Below, piece after piece: positions 46,150 to 57,641 of a stretch of 64,000 nt of DNA. The stretch lies in the NCBI GenBank assembly GCA_947579605.1, contig OX388321.1, positions 19,087,614 to 19,151,613 on the forward strand, read 5' to 3'. The notes below the pieces were generated by a model. It was given only the letters and a program-made list of their open reading frames with translations, did not search any database and was not told the DNA's origin. This stretch comes from Athripsodes cinereus. Taxonomy: Eukaryota > Arthropoda > Insecta > Trichoptera > Leptoceridae. How positions within the stretch are numbered: position 1 is the first letter of the stretch; the number at the start of each line of letters is the position of its first letter. The position numbers were made by a program, and so were the translations under genes.

Positions 46150-47777
46150 TATATATAATGAGTTACAATCCACTGGATTGGTCTGCAACGAGTTTGGTTT
46201 TTCTTCTCCATTCGTCTCTATTCTCAGCCAGTCTTTTTAGCCCTACGTATGAGCCACAGTTCATGTCTCTCTTCAGTTGGTCCATATATGCGTCTCTTGG
46301 TCGGCCTCTGCCATTTGTCCCCTCGGTCTTACCCTCTGCGATGGCGATGAGTAGTCCTGGATGCCTGATGTTGTGGCCAATCCAGTTAGCTCGTTGTTGG
46401 CTGATTCTCTTAAGGAGTTGCCTTTTTTCGCCTACCCTGGTTAATACTTCTTCATTTTCGACGTGCTCCGACCAATGGATCTTGAGCATGCGTCTGTAGC
46501 ACCACATCTCAAAGGCCGCCAACCGTCCGCTTTCACTCTTGCTGATGGTCCATGTCTCACAACCATAAAGCAGAATGCTCCATACAAAGGCTTTAGTAAG
46601 GTTCTTCCTTACGCTTAAGTCAATATTTGGGGATTCCAATATCTTTGATTTTTTGTTAAAGGCAATCCTTGCCTGGTTTATTCTGCTTACAATTTCCGAT
46701 TTGGAGCGTCCATCCTGGTTTATTCTGCTGCCCAGGTACACGAATTCACTTACTTGTTTGATGCTCACTCCATTTATGGCAATGTTCGCAGTCGCTTCCT
46801 CTTTTCCAACGACCATACATTTTGTTTTTTTTTTATTTATTTTCATGTTGTACTTTGACAACAGAATACGTTCCATTTTTCCTAAGGCTTCGTTCAGCTC
46901 CATCTCGGAGTCTGCGAGCAGTGCTATGTCGTCAGCATATCTGATCATGTCGACCTTTTTCCCATTTATTTTGACTCCTGTCCAGTTCTTCATTTCTTCT
47001 CTCAGTTCATCAATGGCTCGCTGTATATAGCAGTTAAAGAGAGCTGGCGACATTGAGCATCCTTGTCTTACGCCTTGTTCGACCCTTGCTTCTGCGCAGC
47101 TCTCTCCGCTTTTAATTACGGCCATTTCGTTCTTATATAGGCTCCAGATTGCTCTTCTGTCTTTGAAACTCATTCCTATTTCGTTTAGGATGTTAAAAAG
47201 TTGTTCCCATTCTACTTTATCGAATGCCTTTTCTAGGTCGATGAATGCTATATATGTGTTTTTATTAACTGTTATTCTCTTTTCTAGAATAAGTCTGAGA
47301 CTCAGGATTGCATCTCTTGTACCAGTCTCCTTGCGGAATCCAAATTGATCTTCTGAAAGTGTTTCGTTTATTTTATTTTCCGCCCTTTTCATTATAATGT
47401 TGGTGAGTATCTTAGAAGCGTGTGATATCATGCTTAAGGTTCTGTGTTGTTCGCACTTTGTCGTGCCTGCCTTCTTAGGAAGCGCTCGTATCAGACATTT
47501 GGCAAAGTCCTCAGGTATCTCTCCTGTGTCGTATATTTTGCAGACGAGCTTATACAATGTATCAAGCATGCCTTTTCCCGCGCATTTAAGCAGCTCTGAT
47601 GGAATCAGGTCGATGCCTGGTGCTTTGCCGTCTTTCAACTTTGCTAATGCAATATCAAATTCACTTCTTAAGATGTCATCTCCATTATTTTCTACGTCAT
47701 ATTCTGCTTCCAGTGCTTTGCTTTCCTGGAGTATGCTCTTTCCTTTGTACAATTGTTCTAGGTATTCCTTCCATCTT
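46150..47777 (-). pseudogene. RTE-like LINE, 5'-truncated copy 2 (longest)
   Basis: The minus-strand frame is open from about 47777 to the stop at 46163, about 537 residues. It covers the full reverse transcriptase: GFRKETGTRDAI (~137), YIAFIDLEKAFDKV (~168-180, catalytic Asp), GVRQGCSMSPALF (~227), YADD (~272), and the C-terminal thumb/tail with LLYGCETW and GRGRPRDAYMDQ. The endonuclease domain and 5' UTR are missing. The stop is followed by a (TA)n tail (46149-46158). The frame has no stop or frameshift, so insertion is recent. Flanked by TTGCAAGCATTA at 46138 and 47778. RTE clade inferred from domain style, tiny 3' UTR and microsatellite tail. Confidence 0.9.
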
Positions 47778-48010
47778 TTGCAAGCATTACAAGAGTGCTT
47801 ACAAGAGTACTTTTACGAGAGTAATTTTACGAGAGTAGTTAACTTTTACGAGAGTAGTTTTGCAACTTTTACGAGAGTATTTTTGCAAGCAAAGCACTAC
47901 AACTACAGAACTTTTACGAGAGTAGTTTTGCAAGCATTACAAGAGTGCTTACAAGAGTACTTTCAAGCATTACAAGAGTACTTTTTGCAAGCATTACAAG
48001 AGCGCATAAC
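47778..48010 (+). repeat. Minisatellite array of two interleaved short units
   Basis: Irregular tandem copies of TTTTACGAGAGTAG (about five) and TTGCAAGCATTACAAGAGT with GCTTACAAGAGTAC variants (about four) make up the block. The two unit types alternate, suggesting a higher-order repeat produced by unequal exchange. The array continues as one unit on the far side of the LINE at 46131-46149. Confidence 0.85.
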
Positions 48011-48158
48011 AAACTGTAAATCATCATTGTCAATTATTTAATGCTTGCATCGGGATATAAAAAAATAACATTAATTTATCAAAGCCAGTCTCCTGACTTC
48101 TTCATTTGTTGGAAATGTCATGATATGGTATAGACATACATAGGTAGATATTTAGATC

Positions 48159-48294
48159 CAGTAGCGTGGCGTGCCTTAGACGGGGCCTGTATAAAAATTT
48201 ATTAGGGGGCCTAGACAAAGCCACGTTCGGGTCCTCTGTAGCCTGGGGGCCCCGTATCATTGATACGGCTGATATGGCAGTAGCTACGCTCCTG
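48159..48294. mobile_element. Short hAT MITE (8-bp TSD TTTAGATC)
   Basis: Perfect TSD TTTAGATC at 48151-48158 and 48295-48302. Ends CAGTAGCGTGGC and GCTACGCTCCTG are imperfect inverse. 136 bp, rich in GGGGCC/GGGGGCC blocks. No ORF. Confidence 0.9.
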
Positions 48295-48302
48295 TTTAGA
48301 TC

Positions 48303-48783
48303 TACAAACAGCATAAATAATATTATGTTCAAAGAGCAGTCAAAAACTTGATTGATTCAGGATATTTAGATATTATTCAAGCTCCTATTGAGTATTCAGT
48401 AAATATTTTGCGTAAAATCAATTGCAGTTTATTATAAATTGGCCTTGTACCGATTTCGATCTGATATAAGTACGCTACATTTATACACTTTGCTATTATT
48501 TAATTATATAAATATTGTTTTGCAAAGTAAGATCTCACTTTGCGAAGACATTATAGTTTAGTGTATCCATTAAAATGACAAAGAGCCACATCTTTCAGTG
48601 GCTGTGCCAAGTCTGACAATATTCCATTGAATATTTTTGTTGAAGCACTCTTTACGTCTCACTCAGTGTGATACAATGTACAAATTTTTCATTGTTCAGG
48701 GCTGTTAAACTCGTTTCAATTTTAGACAATTAATTTAATTGCATTTTACGAATGATATGATTCATTCATACCACCATGGTATT
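48303..48783. other. AT-rich sequence
   Basis: Nothing recognisable. Confidence 0.45.
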
Positions 48784-48975
48784 TTGTACAAGTGGGGAAG
48801 CCAGCGGACTAACTACGTGAAATGAACATGCAAGTCGTTAACATGCGTGTAAAAAAAGTATACGACATTCAGAAAAGATGGCATGAATCATCTGTTTTAC
48901 GAATACCTGGCTTTTACAGGACACTCTAAAACTAACAGAAAAGAATAGGAAACTTATTCTTACCGCGGACTCTTC
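48784..48975 (-). repeat. 240-bp dispersed repeat, minus orientation, diverged
   Basis: Inverse blocks seen: CAAGTGGGGAAGCCAGCGGAC, a CATTCAGAAAAGATGG segment, GGCTTTTACAGGACACTC, and TAAAACTAACAGAAAAGAATAGG. Confidence 0.6.
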
Positions 48976-50295
48976 GAAATGAAAATATGTATAAAGATAA
49001 TAATTATGATTTGAACAAGTTAAATACCAATCAAACCGATCAAATACCACCAAAATTTCGTTTCGGGCAGTTAGTCCATAAATATGTTGAGTAAATTTGC
49101 TGTCTACTTCGTCTTAGTTTTTTGTCAATTTGGCGCCAAATACAAAAAAATGTATGTAATATCAATGTCGCCCCTTGATTTCAATTTCGCCCCATTTAAG
49201 GGTCTTTATAATAGGTAGGTATATATTATGAAATACTTTAAATTCTTTTTAGCTCTGTTCATGTCAATGGGGCTTGATATCATACAATCTGAATGTCTCA
49301 TTATAGTACCTATTTACGGCACGGAGAGGGTGACCTACGCTATATATCTGCAATTTATTTACCGAATTAGTAACATTTTATTTATTTATTTATTAAGCAT
49401 CAACAGTACTCTACAGACAACATATATACATAACAACAAACAATATAGTCAAAGAAGGAATCAATACATTGCCCCATTTATAAGTGTACACATTATAACA
49501 ATTTGTATTATATTCAAAGCCCATAAGGTTGTCACATTTAAATAAAAAAAGGGGAAAAAATGAAAATTGATAAAAACAAGAATTTACATTAATACAATGA
49601 AAAAAAAAAACATACAGGAACAACAGTTGTCCGATAGCTCGTTTGTTCGATAAGTTTCTGTGGTGAAATATTATTACCTGCTCTAAACTCCCTCAAAGAC
49701 AATCAAATTCATACTGCGTGAAATGAAAATAAATTATCGTCTTTCCTAGAAGCAAATATTTAACTACAGGGCAATAAAATTAAACGAGTGATAATTAAAT
49801 TCGTAATTACACCTGTCGGCTCAATGCAGACATGTGCCTAATGTATTATGATTGCCATACATTATTATTTGGATTATCTTAAAATCATAATCACTGCTCT
49901 ATTTTCAATACCAACTTGTTAATTATGATATCTGCTCTATTGTGAATGCTATTGTAATTATTGTGGAAATTATGATTGCCTGTGAACTAGAGTTTGAGGT
50001 GCGTTCAGTATCCAATTCACATTTCTATTGTAATAGTGACCTGCCACAGTGATTGTGAATATTGTTTTGGCAGTTAACTCCAACAGAGCACTTTTTAGTT
50101 ACCTTATGCGATAAATGATTCGATGTAATCTAGTGAACGACATAAAAGTTATAAAAACGTTTTGGTAACTCGATTGGTCCAGAACCACGTTCATTAGATT
50201 GAGGATTAAGGAGGGTTTCCATCACGTGTTTCCGAGAAGACAGTATAAAGGCTATCACTACCTTTACTACTATACTTCTATATTTTCACGACACA
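48976..50295. other. AT-rich sequence
   Basis: ORFs at 49228-49545 and 49411-49623 overlap on opposite strands and carry no domain. A (TTTA)n tract at about 49376-49395 may be a reversed retroelement tail. No gene supported. Confidence 0.45.
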
Positions 50296-50370
50296 CAAAC
50301 GCCCGCATTTACAAGACACTTTAAAACTTACAGGGAAAATGGGAGACCTATTCTTTACTGGGGACTCAAA
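50296..50370 (-). repeat. 240-bp dispersed repeat, fragment
   Basis: ATTTACAAGACACTTTAAAAC, TTACAGGGAAAATGGGAGACC and TTTACTGGGGACTC are the inverse of the repeat's 5' part. Confidence 0.55.
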
Positions 50371-51778
50371 ATAAAATGAAGTGAATGAAAGATCGTAATC
50401 AAAACTTCCAGTTTCCATGACAAACTCTTCCAAACATTTTTTTTACATCCACCCAACATTCGTTTTTTCAAAATTAGATAAGTGTTAATTTTAATTATCT
50501 TTTACTGAAACGTTATTGTTCTTTTGATTGGTGAACACGTGTCTAATCTTACATTCGTGAATTATTTGTTTGGATCTTTGCCTGTGATCATTGTCATCAA
50601 AGTATTTCTTATTAGGTACATCAATAAAATGTAGAAACGTAAAATGTGTCTAATAATTTTTCTTACTTATTTACTTCTAATCAACTCATAGACGAAATTT
50701 ATGACTTATTTTCTGAGTTGATAAATGCACATATTTTACTGTTTCTTTTTTCCTTCGAGTTTCTTAAATTGTAAGTGGAAGTGTACCCATTTTTATAATA
50801 TCCATGAGTTTTCTTTATGTAAAGATTGTAAAATTGATGGTAATTTTCATGTGGGAAATGGAACCTCATGTGCATAAGGTCAAGTCTCTACGTCCAGGCT
50901 ACAGACGAACTTACCTATATACCTTTCAATTTATTTTTTTATTCTTCTTTGGCAAATTATGCTGTAACATCTTCAGAAACAATACGCAAATATCAAACAC
51001 GTACCTACTAAAAACTTAATTAAGTCATCTAACGAATGTTCTTTTTCCCTTTATTCTTATTTCAATGGTTCAGTGGCAGACTAATATTTCTTTGGCGCCA
51101 TTTTCGTCTTGACTATAACAACCTTTGCCAATAATTACACAACAAATAAATTAAACTTATCCATCAATAACTATTAATCAAAACAGATTTATTGTTAGCT
51201 ACCTATGTATTTATTTCATTTGATAGTTATTCAAAACAATACCGAGAATACAAATAATTCATCTTGCTTGATGGACAGCTGTTCGTGTATGATGGCGTGT
51301 AACTAAAGTGACAATCTGCCAATATTATTTTATCAATATTATTTCATCTATGGCTTGAATTGAATTTTCCTTTCAAATTTAAAAACATTCCACGTCAGAA
51401 GTAGGTACCAACCAATATCTTCTTATGTGTTCGTCTATTGTGTTATAATGTATCTGCAATACGAACGATGTATTTATGATTTTTTTGTGACTAGATACCA
51501 AGGATACTAATTCAGTAAGAGTGCAGAAGTTTTCATCGATTTTCATGAATCATTTTTAAGTTTTTACAATTTCTTAAAAGAAAACATGGCTGCAGACAAT
51601 AGGGGAATTTTCCTTTTTGGGATCGTTCCAAGTTTGAAAGGGGATGTGAAAGAGTCGAAGTCTAATTCGCTACAGAGCTAACATTGTGTTTATTATTTAC
51701 AATAGAATAAAAAAATTGTTGCGGCATTCTGTCTATTCTTCCGTTCTTATCTGCTACAAATAATAATGCTTTGGTCTT
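50371..51778. other. AT-rich sequence
   Basis: A tRNA-SINE family 2 scrap is suggested at 50875-50915 (GTCAAGTCTCTACGTCCAGG). A 31-codon ORF starting ATGGCTGCAGAC at 51586 has no donor I trust. Otherwise featureless. Confidence 0.4.
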
Positions 51779-52295
51779 CCTATGGTGCAATTGAATAGGA
51801 TCCAGGCTGTATTCAACGCTGCTGCAAGACTTCTTCTGAGAGGTCGAAGATTTGAGCATATTACTCCTCTCTTGCACAACTTACATTGGTTAAGGGTAAA
51901 GCAACGAGTGGAGTATAAGATATGTGTGATGGTGTTTTCGGCCTTGAAGGGAGTATCACCATCTTATTTGTCGGAGATGTGCGAGATGGAGACCATCAGT
52001 GAAAGACGGCTCATGCTTCGCTCAGCACAGGGTGAGGCAAAATGCAGACTTGTTGAGCCATCTCGATCTCGCAAAACAGGCTTTGGAGATAGAGCGTTTA
52101 GTGTTGCGGGTCCCAGATGTTGGAACAAGCTGCCTCTGTGTCTGCGAGAGGAGGTGAATGGAGAGAGTTTTAAAAGAGGACTGAAGACACACCTTTTTGC
52201 TGGGAGTTTCGGGTGATGGATACGATAAACGGCGCCCTTGAGGTCATGTTATGAGTAAACGGCGCTTTACAAATTGTCCATATATATATATATAA
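51779..52295 (+). pseudogene. L2/CR1-like LINE, 5'-truncated 3' end
   Basis: The open frame to the stop at 52216 encodes the typical C-terminus: LNRIQAVFNAAARLLLRGRR, HITPLLHNLHWLRVKQRVEY, then SPSYLSEM, TGFGDRAFSVAGPRCWNKLP and SFKRGLKTHLF. The catalytic domain is lost by truncation. The 3' UTR (about 70 bp, with GGCGCCCTTGAGGTCATGTT) ends in a (TA)n tail at 52279-52292. The same 3' end recurs inversely at 27085-27157. No disabling mutation in the retained part, so insertion is fairly recent. Confidence 0.9.
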
Positions 52296-52299
52296 TATA

Positions 52300-52942
52300 C
52301 GAAAAAAACAAGTTATCAGTAAACCATAATAGGATAAAGTCATAGTGTTAACGGGTGTAGTAAACAATTAAATTAATAATAAACAATGCTATTCATATAA
52401 TGGTAGTAAAGTTGATGTATATATATTATATACTTACCCGTTTTTTAGACTCCTAGACAGATACTCCTAGGTCAAGTGATATGAGTTTACATTCTCATTA
52501 TTCATCCACGATATTTCGATTACGAACTGTGTCATTCTTGATGCTATTTTTCTCGGTGTTACACGCAGGAAAAAATATTTTATACAATTTTAGTTCTGAA
52601 GAGAGATTTTGTGGTGATATGAATGAATAAACCGGTCGTCAAATAAATATTTATGTTTCAAGATCATTTTTTCATTTTAAACTTTTTGACGCTGGTTTTC
52701 TGTATTATCATTTCATGTATAATAGTATTATAGATATTTACTATCTGTATAGAAGCACATAGGTACAAAGGCATTCCAAAAAATATGTAACGATATACAT
52801 ATTAGAAAACTTCCTGGATTGTCTACTGTGCATAGTGGTATCTACCCGGAAGAGATTTAAGTTTTGTCTATGTAAATGATTGCGCATGTTTAGAATGTTT
52901 AATTCGAATTCAAATTTAACCCATGTTCTATCTGAATCTATG
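52300..52942. other. AT-rich sequence
   Basis: No supported gene. Confidence 0.45.
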
Positions 52943-52944
52943 TA

Positions 52945-54004
52945 CCGTCTAACGTGGCAACTTTACCTATCAGTGGCAACTTTACCTACCTCTATCAGGT
53001 CTCAAGAAAACTATTCCTTCACAAAATGTATCAGCAGTTGTATGGTCGTTTCAGTTTAGGAATGTGTGTTAATTAACTGGCAATACTAAAAAAAGTTTTC
53101 GTTGGCAGCACTGCAATAACTGTCAAGTTATATCTATATTTCTGAACGTTTTGCATGCAGTCATTTCTGGAAGTCTTACCAAATTTGATATAATTATTGT
53201 GTAATTACTGAACTGAGGTGAGTCATATTTATATATTCTAAACAGCACATACTTATGAAGATATTAAGATAATCAGAATGTTTTAATTTTCACTGTTTTT
53301 GGAAATATTTTACTTTATATTAAAAGTCACTTTAGGTAAAGTTGCCACCACTTGAAGTGGTGGCAACTTTACCTAATGTTAGGGCTACCAACATGAATAC
53401 ATATATATACATTTTGATCTACTTAATAATTTTTGTACCGAGTTCGATGGGAAAAAGTGCTCTACGCGTGTTTATTATATTAAATTCAATTAGAAATTTA
53501 ATTAAAATTAAGTGTGAGTAGGTAAATATAAAAAAATATTGCCGTGATTGGACAGGTGTTCAAAATAATTTGTGGCAGCCCTACAATAAAACATGGATTA
53601 GTATGAAAATGTTCATAGAAGCTAAGGCATCTTTACCTACAATCATAAGACAAATTATAATACAAACAATGTTGCCAGGAAATGTATGATTTAAGTTATA
53701 AAAATCAAAGACAAGTGTAGAGAGTGTGGTAGGCATGATAATTCAACTTACGTTACACTCTTAATCCCCGTTTATTGAAAATATTGTGAGTGGGTAAAGT
53801 TGCCCATTTCCTTCCATCTTTACCTATGATTTATTTTTATCAATAACTCGTTCATTTTTGACTTTTATTTATACGTGTATGCAGAAATTTACAACCTTTT
53901 ATTATTTAAACTTATATAAAGTCATAATTCACTCTTATGGATATTTATTTCAGAGATATTTTATTTTTTCAAAAAAAATGTGGTAAAGTTGCCATGGTTG
54001 ACGG
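52945..54004. mobile_element. TA-flanked MITE with GGTAAAGTTGCCAC motifs, pogo-like layout
   Basis: Ends CCGTCTAACGTGGCAACTTT and the imperfect inverse AAAGTTGCCATGGTTGACGG are flanked by TA (52943-52944, 54005-54006). GGTAAAGTTGCCAC or its inverse recurs at about 52975, 53336, 53361, 53796 and 53982, with a perfect palindrome at 53336-53378. A GAG|GTGAGT donor at 53217 may be a relic of a transposase 5' UTR intron. Layout parallels the element at 27927-29899 but no transposase exon is left. Confidence 0.75.
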
Positions 54005-54006
54005 TA

Positions 54007-54465
54007 GGTGTATAATTGTTTTCTAACAAAAAGGTGTCACATATCGCCATTGACATAAATTCTATGGACGCCCTATCACGAAACCTAATCGTACACTCAA
54101 AACAAAAGAACATTATTTAACTTAAATTTAGGATGATGTCTGTTAAAACTATTCAGGATTGAATAAACTGTGTATAAAACATGGAAACAATAGTGTAATG
54201 AATAATTTTCATAATGTTATAATTAGTATTACCGACTGACGTTTCATGACATCTCTGAAACAAAGGACAATCAAGTGCGTTCCGTTATCATAGTAACACA
54301 TAGGTACATTAAGTCTAGTAGTGTTGTTGTGTTCACTCTTATTATTATACATACCTATCTACATATCGCATCGATCTAAAATTTTACATGTACATATTAT
54401 ATTTACTGTAATTAGATAAACGAGTATAATTAGATATCACCACTTTTTAATAAGTTCTTAATTAC
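54007..54465. other. AT-rich sequence
   Basis: Nothing recognisable. Confidence 0.45.
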
Positions 54466-54690
54466 GTGAAGTCCCGGGCAAAGAATATGTCTCCCACTCT
54501 TTTCTGTAAGTTTTAGGGTGTCCTGAATTTTCGTAAAACATCTGTCTCATAAAACATTTAATATTTTCAACTCGGCAATCATGAGATATACCACCCATCC
54601 TAGGTATATGTATTATTTTTTATTACCACGTAGAGGACGACTTACATGTTTATTACTTTAAGTAAGTCAGTCGGCTACCCCACAAACAAT
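54466..54690 (+). repeat. 240-bp dispersed repeat, nearly full
   Basis: Contains GTGAAGTCCCGGGCAAAGAA, TCTCCCACTCTTTTCTGTAAG, a CCACCCATCCTAGG segment, CGTAGAGGACGACTTACATG and AGTCGGCTACCCCACAA in the family order. Confidence 0.75.
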
Positions 54691-55228
54691 ACGCCTAACA
54701 TTATCGGAGCATTCGCAGCAGTTATCAGGTGAAATAAATATAAAATACAATAATATGTAACTAACAAGAAAACAAACTGTGTCTACAATGAAATTGTAAG
54801 GTCTGTGAAATATTTATGGCCAATAATATTTTATTGACTTCACGATCGGGTCAAATGCGGTACTGGCTTTATATTGACTTTATACTAGCTGTAGTAGTGC
54901 TTTACTTATTTTATGTTACAGGATGTTCAGTTGATGATCATTTAACTTGCATATATTTGGAACTAACGTATATTATGGGAGAGTCTTATACTTATTTATC
55001 GTTATTTCTTATTTCCATATTTTTTTTACATGAAGTCAAAATTATTATAGTAAATTTATTCACATTTATCAAGCCTTGATTTAATATAAGCATTACTATT
55101 TTGCTCACACCGATGATTGAACTCATGACCCCTCGTTTTTCGGCATTTTTATTATTTGCACATGTTCGTACATCCAGAATATAATGATCCTTTTATAAGC
55201 TCTAATCAATAAACAGTCATAATATAAG
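54691..55228. other. AT-rich sequence
   Basis: A hydrophobic ORF at 54816-55079 has no family resemblance. A SINE family 2 scrap is possible at 55100-55135 (GATTGAACTCATGACCCC). No gene supported. Confidence 0.4.
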
Positions 55229-55475
55229 CCGTGAAGCACCCGGCAAAGAGTTGGTCTCTTACTCTTTGCCGTAAGTTGTCGAGTATCCTGTAAAAAGCAG
55301 TTTTTGGGAAATAAAGACATTCTATATCTCAAATTCAGCGAAAATGTTTGCCACTCATCCTGAATGAATTATTTTTGTCGGTACAGAAGAGACGGTTTAC
55401 TGTTTATTGCATGCAGCTAGTCTGCTGGCTACCCCACTTGTGAGATATGCCGTGATGTTGTAGTATTAGTAGTAC
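55229..55475 (+). repeat. 240-bp dispersed repeat, reference-quality copy
   Basis: Runs from CCGTGAAGCACCCGGCAAAG through TTGGTCTCTTACTCTTTGCC, GTAAAAAGCAG, CAAATTCAGCGAAAATG, CCACTCATCCTGAATG, a GAGACGG segment, CATGCAGCTAGTCTGCTGGC and TACCCCACTTGTGAGATATG, to CCGTGATGTTGTAGTATTAG. No protein, no TIR and no obvious tRNA boxes. Ends with a TAG-rich tail in this and the 58843 copy, which favours a retroposed SINE-like unit. Confidence 0.8.
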
Positions 55476-57440
55476 CAATAATCTGTCCAGTCCATCCATT
55501 ACTATGAGTTCATATCTAACGTATAATTAGTGTAGATTTTTTACTAAGAGCAAGTTTAGACAAATATTTGTACCGACGACCTTTAGTCAACTTACAAAAT
55601 TATCCTTAGATTTTCTTTTTTGGAACACTGGCTCAGTGACAGGATAAAGTATCTACTTACACATAATATACGCACGCATGTTTTTTGTAACAAAATTAAT
55701 AAGGGCCTGTGTTCTACAACAAAATCAATGTGTTTTCATCTCTTTATAAACGCACAATTATGGTAAGTAATACCGAAAACAATCTTCCACGCGCTCGTCC
55801 ACTTTGTGTCGTATATAATAGAGCCGGAACATCCTATATAGTTAGGAAGATAACTACATGACATTATAGTACCTACGCAGTAAATTCTGGAGAATAATAG
55901 ATTTGCTTGGTTTGCAAGCTACAATAGAAACACGACTGTAGGTATGTAGTCACTAATAAACTGCGTTGGTTCTGGAAAATTCCATATCAGTTACAGTGTA
56001 AATATTTGCCGATGGGTGAAATACGGCGACATAAAACTTCTTTACACATACCTACACAAGTCATACAATAATAATAATAATATGTTTGTTTCGTTTGTTA
56101 TTTATATCACTGACACATACTAATGCACAATAATTATTAATATTGTTAAGATCTCACGTATAGGTAGGTACTTACCTAACATTTTTATGTGATTATGTAT
56201 AGATAACCATTCGTTTAATTAAAAATAGTAATAAAAGTACGTTACATTGTTGAAAAATGTCAATGAATTGAGTAATTGACCGATAGCGAAGTTTATCAAT
56301 ATTAATTTTAACCTTCTTTTTCGCATCATCAGTATTATCACTCAACAAAATCAAAACAATTTAAAATAAGGTAGGCACCTACTTCACATAATATTACGAT
56401 GATAGTGTTAAAAATGATTTTCTATTTATTCTAATGTCGGTATGGGTGAGTTGGAAGATATCGCACTTCTGGATAAACTCACCCATCGCACAAATTTATT
56501 TGTTCAGTAATAATGTTGTCATGTTTTTTTTCTACCGTTAATTTTTTTGTGCAATGAAGATTTTTTTTATTATTATTAGGTAGGTACCTATTTTATTTTA
56601 CACACGTGCTACAGCCAGTCATATTATGTACTCGCAAATGAAATTCACTTCGGTGCACCAACTCAACACATATTAATTGAAATATTGACGTTAATAAGGG
56701 ATCATTTTACAAAAATGAGAATAATGCTAACCTTTGTTTATCTTAGGTTGGAGTACCTAACTATTAATCTTCGTTTGTGAGTAGGAACATGCGGCTTATT
56801 ATTTTGAAAGTCAAATAGAAAATATAATACCTAACAGCTATTGTTTATTCATTTATTTATTTATTCTTTTCTTCCAACTAACCCAATTTCATGAAACTTT
56901 GTTAACCGCTTAATATTTGTCGTTAGCTGAAAAGCAAAAAATTGGAGTTAAAAACTGATATAAATAGTAGTGCATTACTTCTGCATTTTTGGGTTGTACT
57001 TTTTACTTCGCATGGCAAAGAACATTGCATGTTTGTATATGTGGTATACCTATTCCGTTTCTTAGAACCTCCATAATTATAATTATGTTTTGATTACTCG
57101 TAAGTTATTAAGTTAAGCGTGGCATTTTTAATAATATGTTTTTTTTTCTCTGATGAATGTTATTTTTTCTCTAAACTGATTAACATGTTTATATAACAAC
57201 AAGACTACAAAATGTACCTACATAAAGATTATGTTATTGTTTACGTTTTATTCAGTAAATAGTTGTTTTGATAAAGACAATTTAGAAGCAAAGACTTGCG
57301 CTTGAAATAGAACAATATGTCATGCAAAAAAGTTAATGTTTTTGTGTATTTATGTTTTTTTTTATCATTATAAAATTTCACATTGTCTATTAAAATAATG
57401 ATGATTTAATAAACACTTTAATCAATCAATATATGCACAT
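55476..57440. other. AT-rich sequence with two tail scraps
   Basis: At 56445-56490 GGTGAGTTGGAAGATATCGCAC, and at 56845-56885 the reverse (TTTATTTATTTATTC...TTCCAACTAACCC), are minimal pieces of the retroelement tail family. No gene supported. Confidence 0.45.
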
Positions 57441-57447
57441 ATATAAA

Positions 57448-57490
57448 ATTTGGATTAGTTGGAAGAGATCGCACCTTTGCGATAAAAACA
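57448..57490 (+). repeat. Retroelement tail scrap
   Basis: GGATTAGTTGGAAGAGATCG then CACCTTTGCGATAAA. Confidence 0.5.
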
Positions 57491-57508
57491 TAAAACATGT
57501 ACATATAG

Positions 57509-57633
57509 ACAATTCACACAGACCGAGCTAGTCCCAAACTAAGATATGAATCTTGTATTGTGGTTTCTAACACGACGATACACAACACGAACACATATAC
57601 ATGTAACACCCAGACCCAGGACAATTTGAAAAA
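57509..57633 (+). repeat. Lepidopteran retroelement 3' fragment
   Basis: ACAATTCACACAGACCGAGC, TAGTCCCAAACTAAGATATG and CACCCAGACCCAGGACAATT follow the order of a repeat widely seen in Lepidoptera (recalled, not searched). An inverse scrap occurs at 41480-41525. Confidence 0.55.
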
Positions 57634-57641
57634 CGTCAATC

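Noticed and set aside
47397..48041. 214-residue plus-strand ORF with LQECLQEYF repeats
   Set aside because: It is the antisense of the LINE coding region followed by translation of the minisatellite.
51586..51681. ATGGCTGCAGACAATAGG... as a fourth alternative first exon
   Set aside because: No acceptable donor before the stop; cannot be matched in phase with the other three.
53100..53217. Non-coding first exon with GAG|GTGAGT donor
   Set aside because: It lies within the TA-flanked element at 52945-54004 and is more simply a relic of its transposase gene.
54816..55079. 87-residue ORF with apparent membrane segments
   Set aside because: Same reason; composition follows local base bias and there is no flanking splice or promoter evidence.
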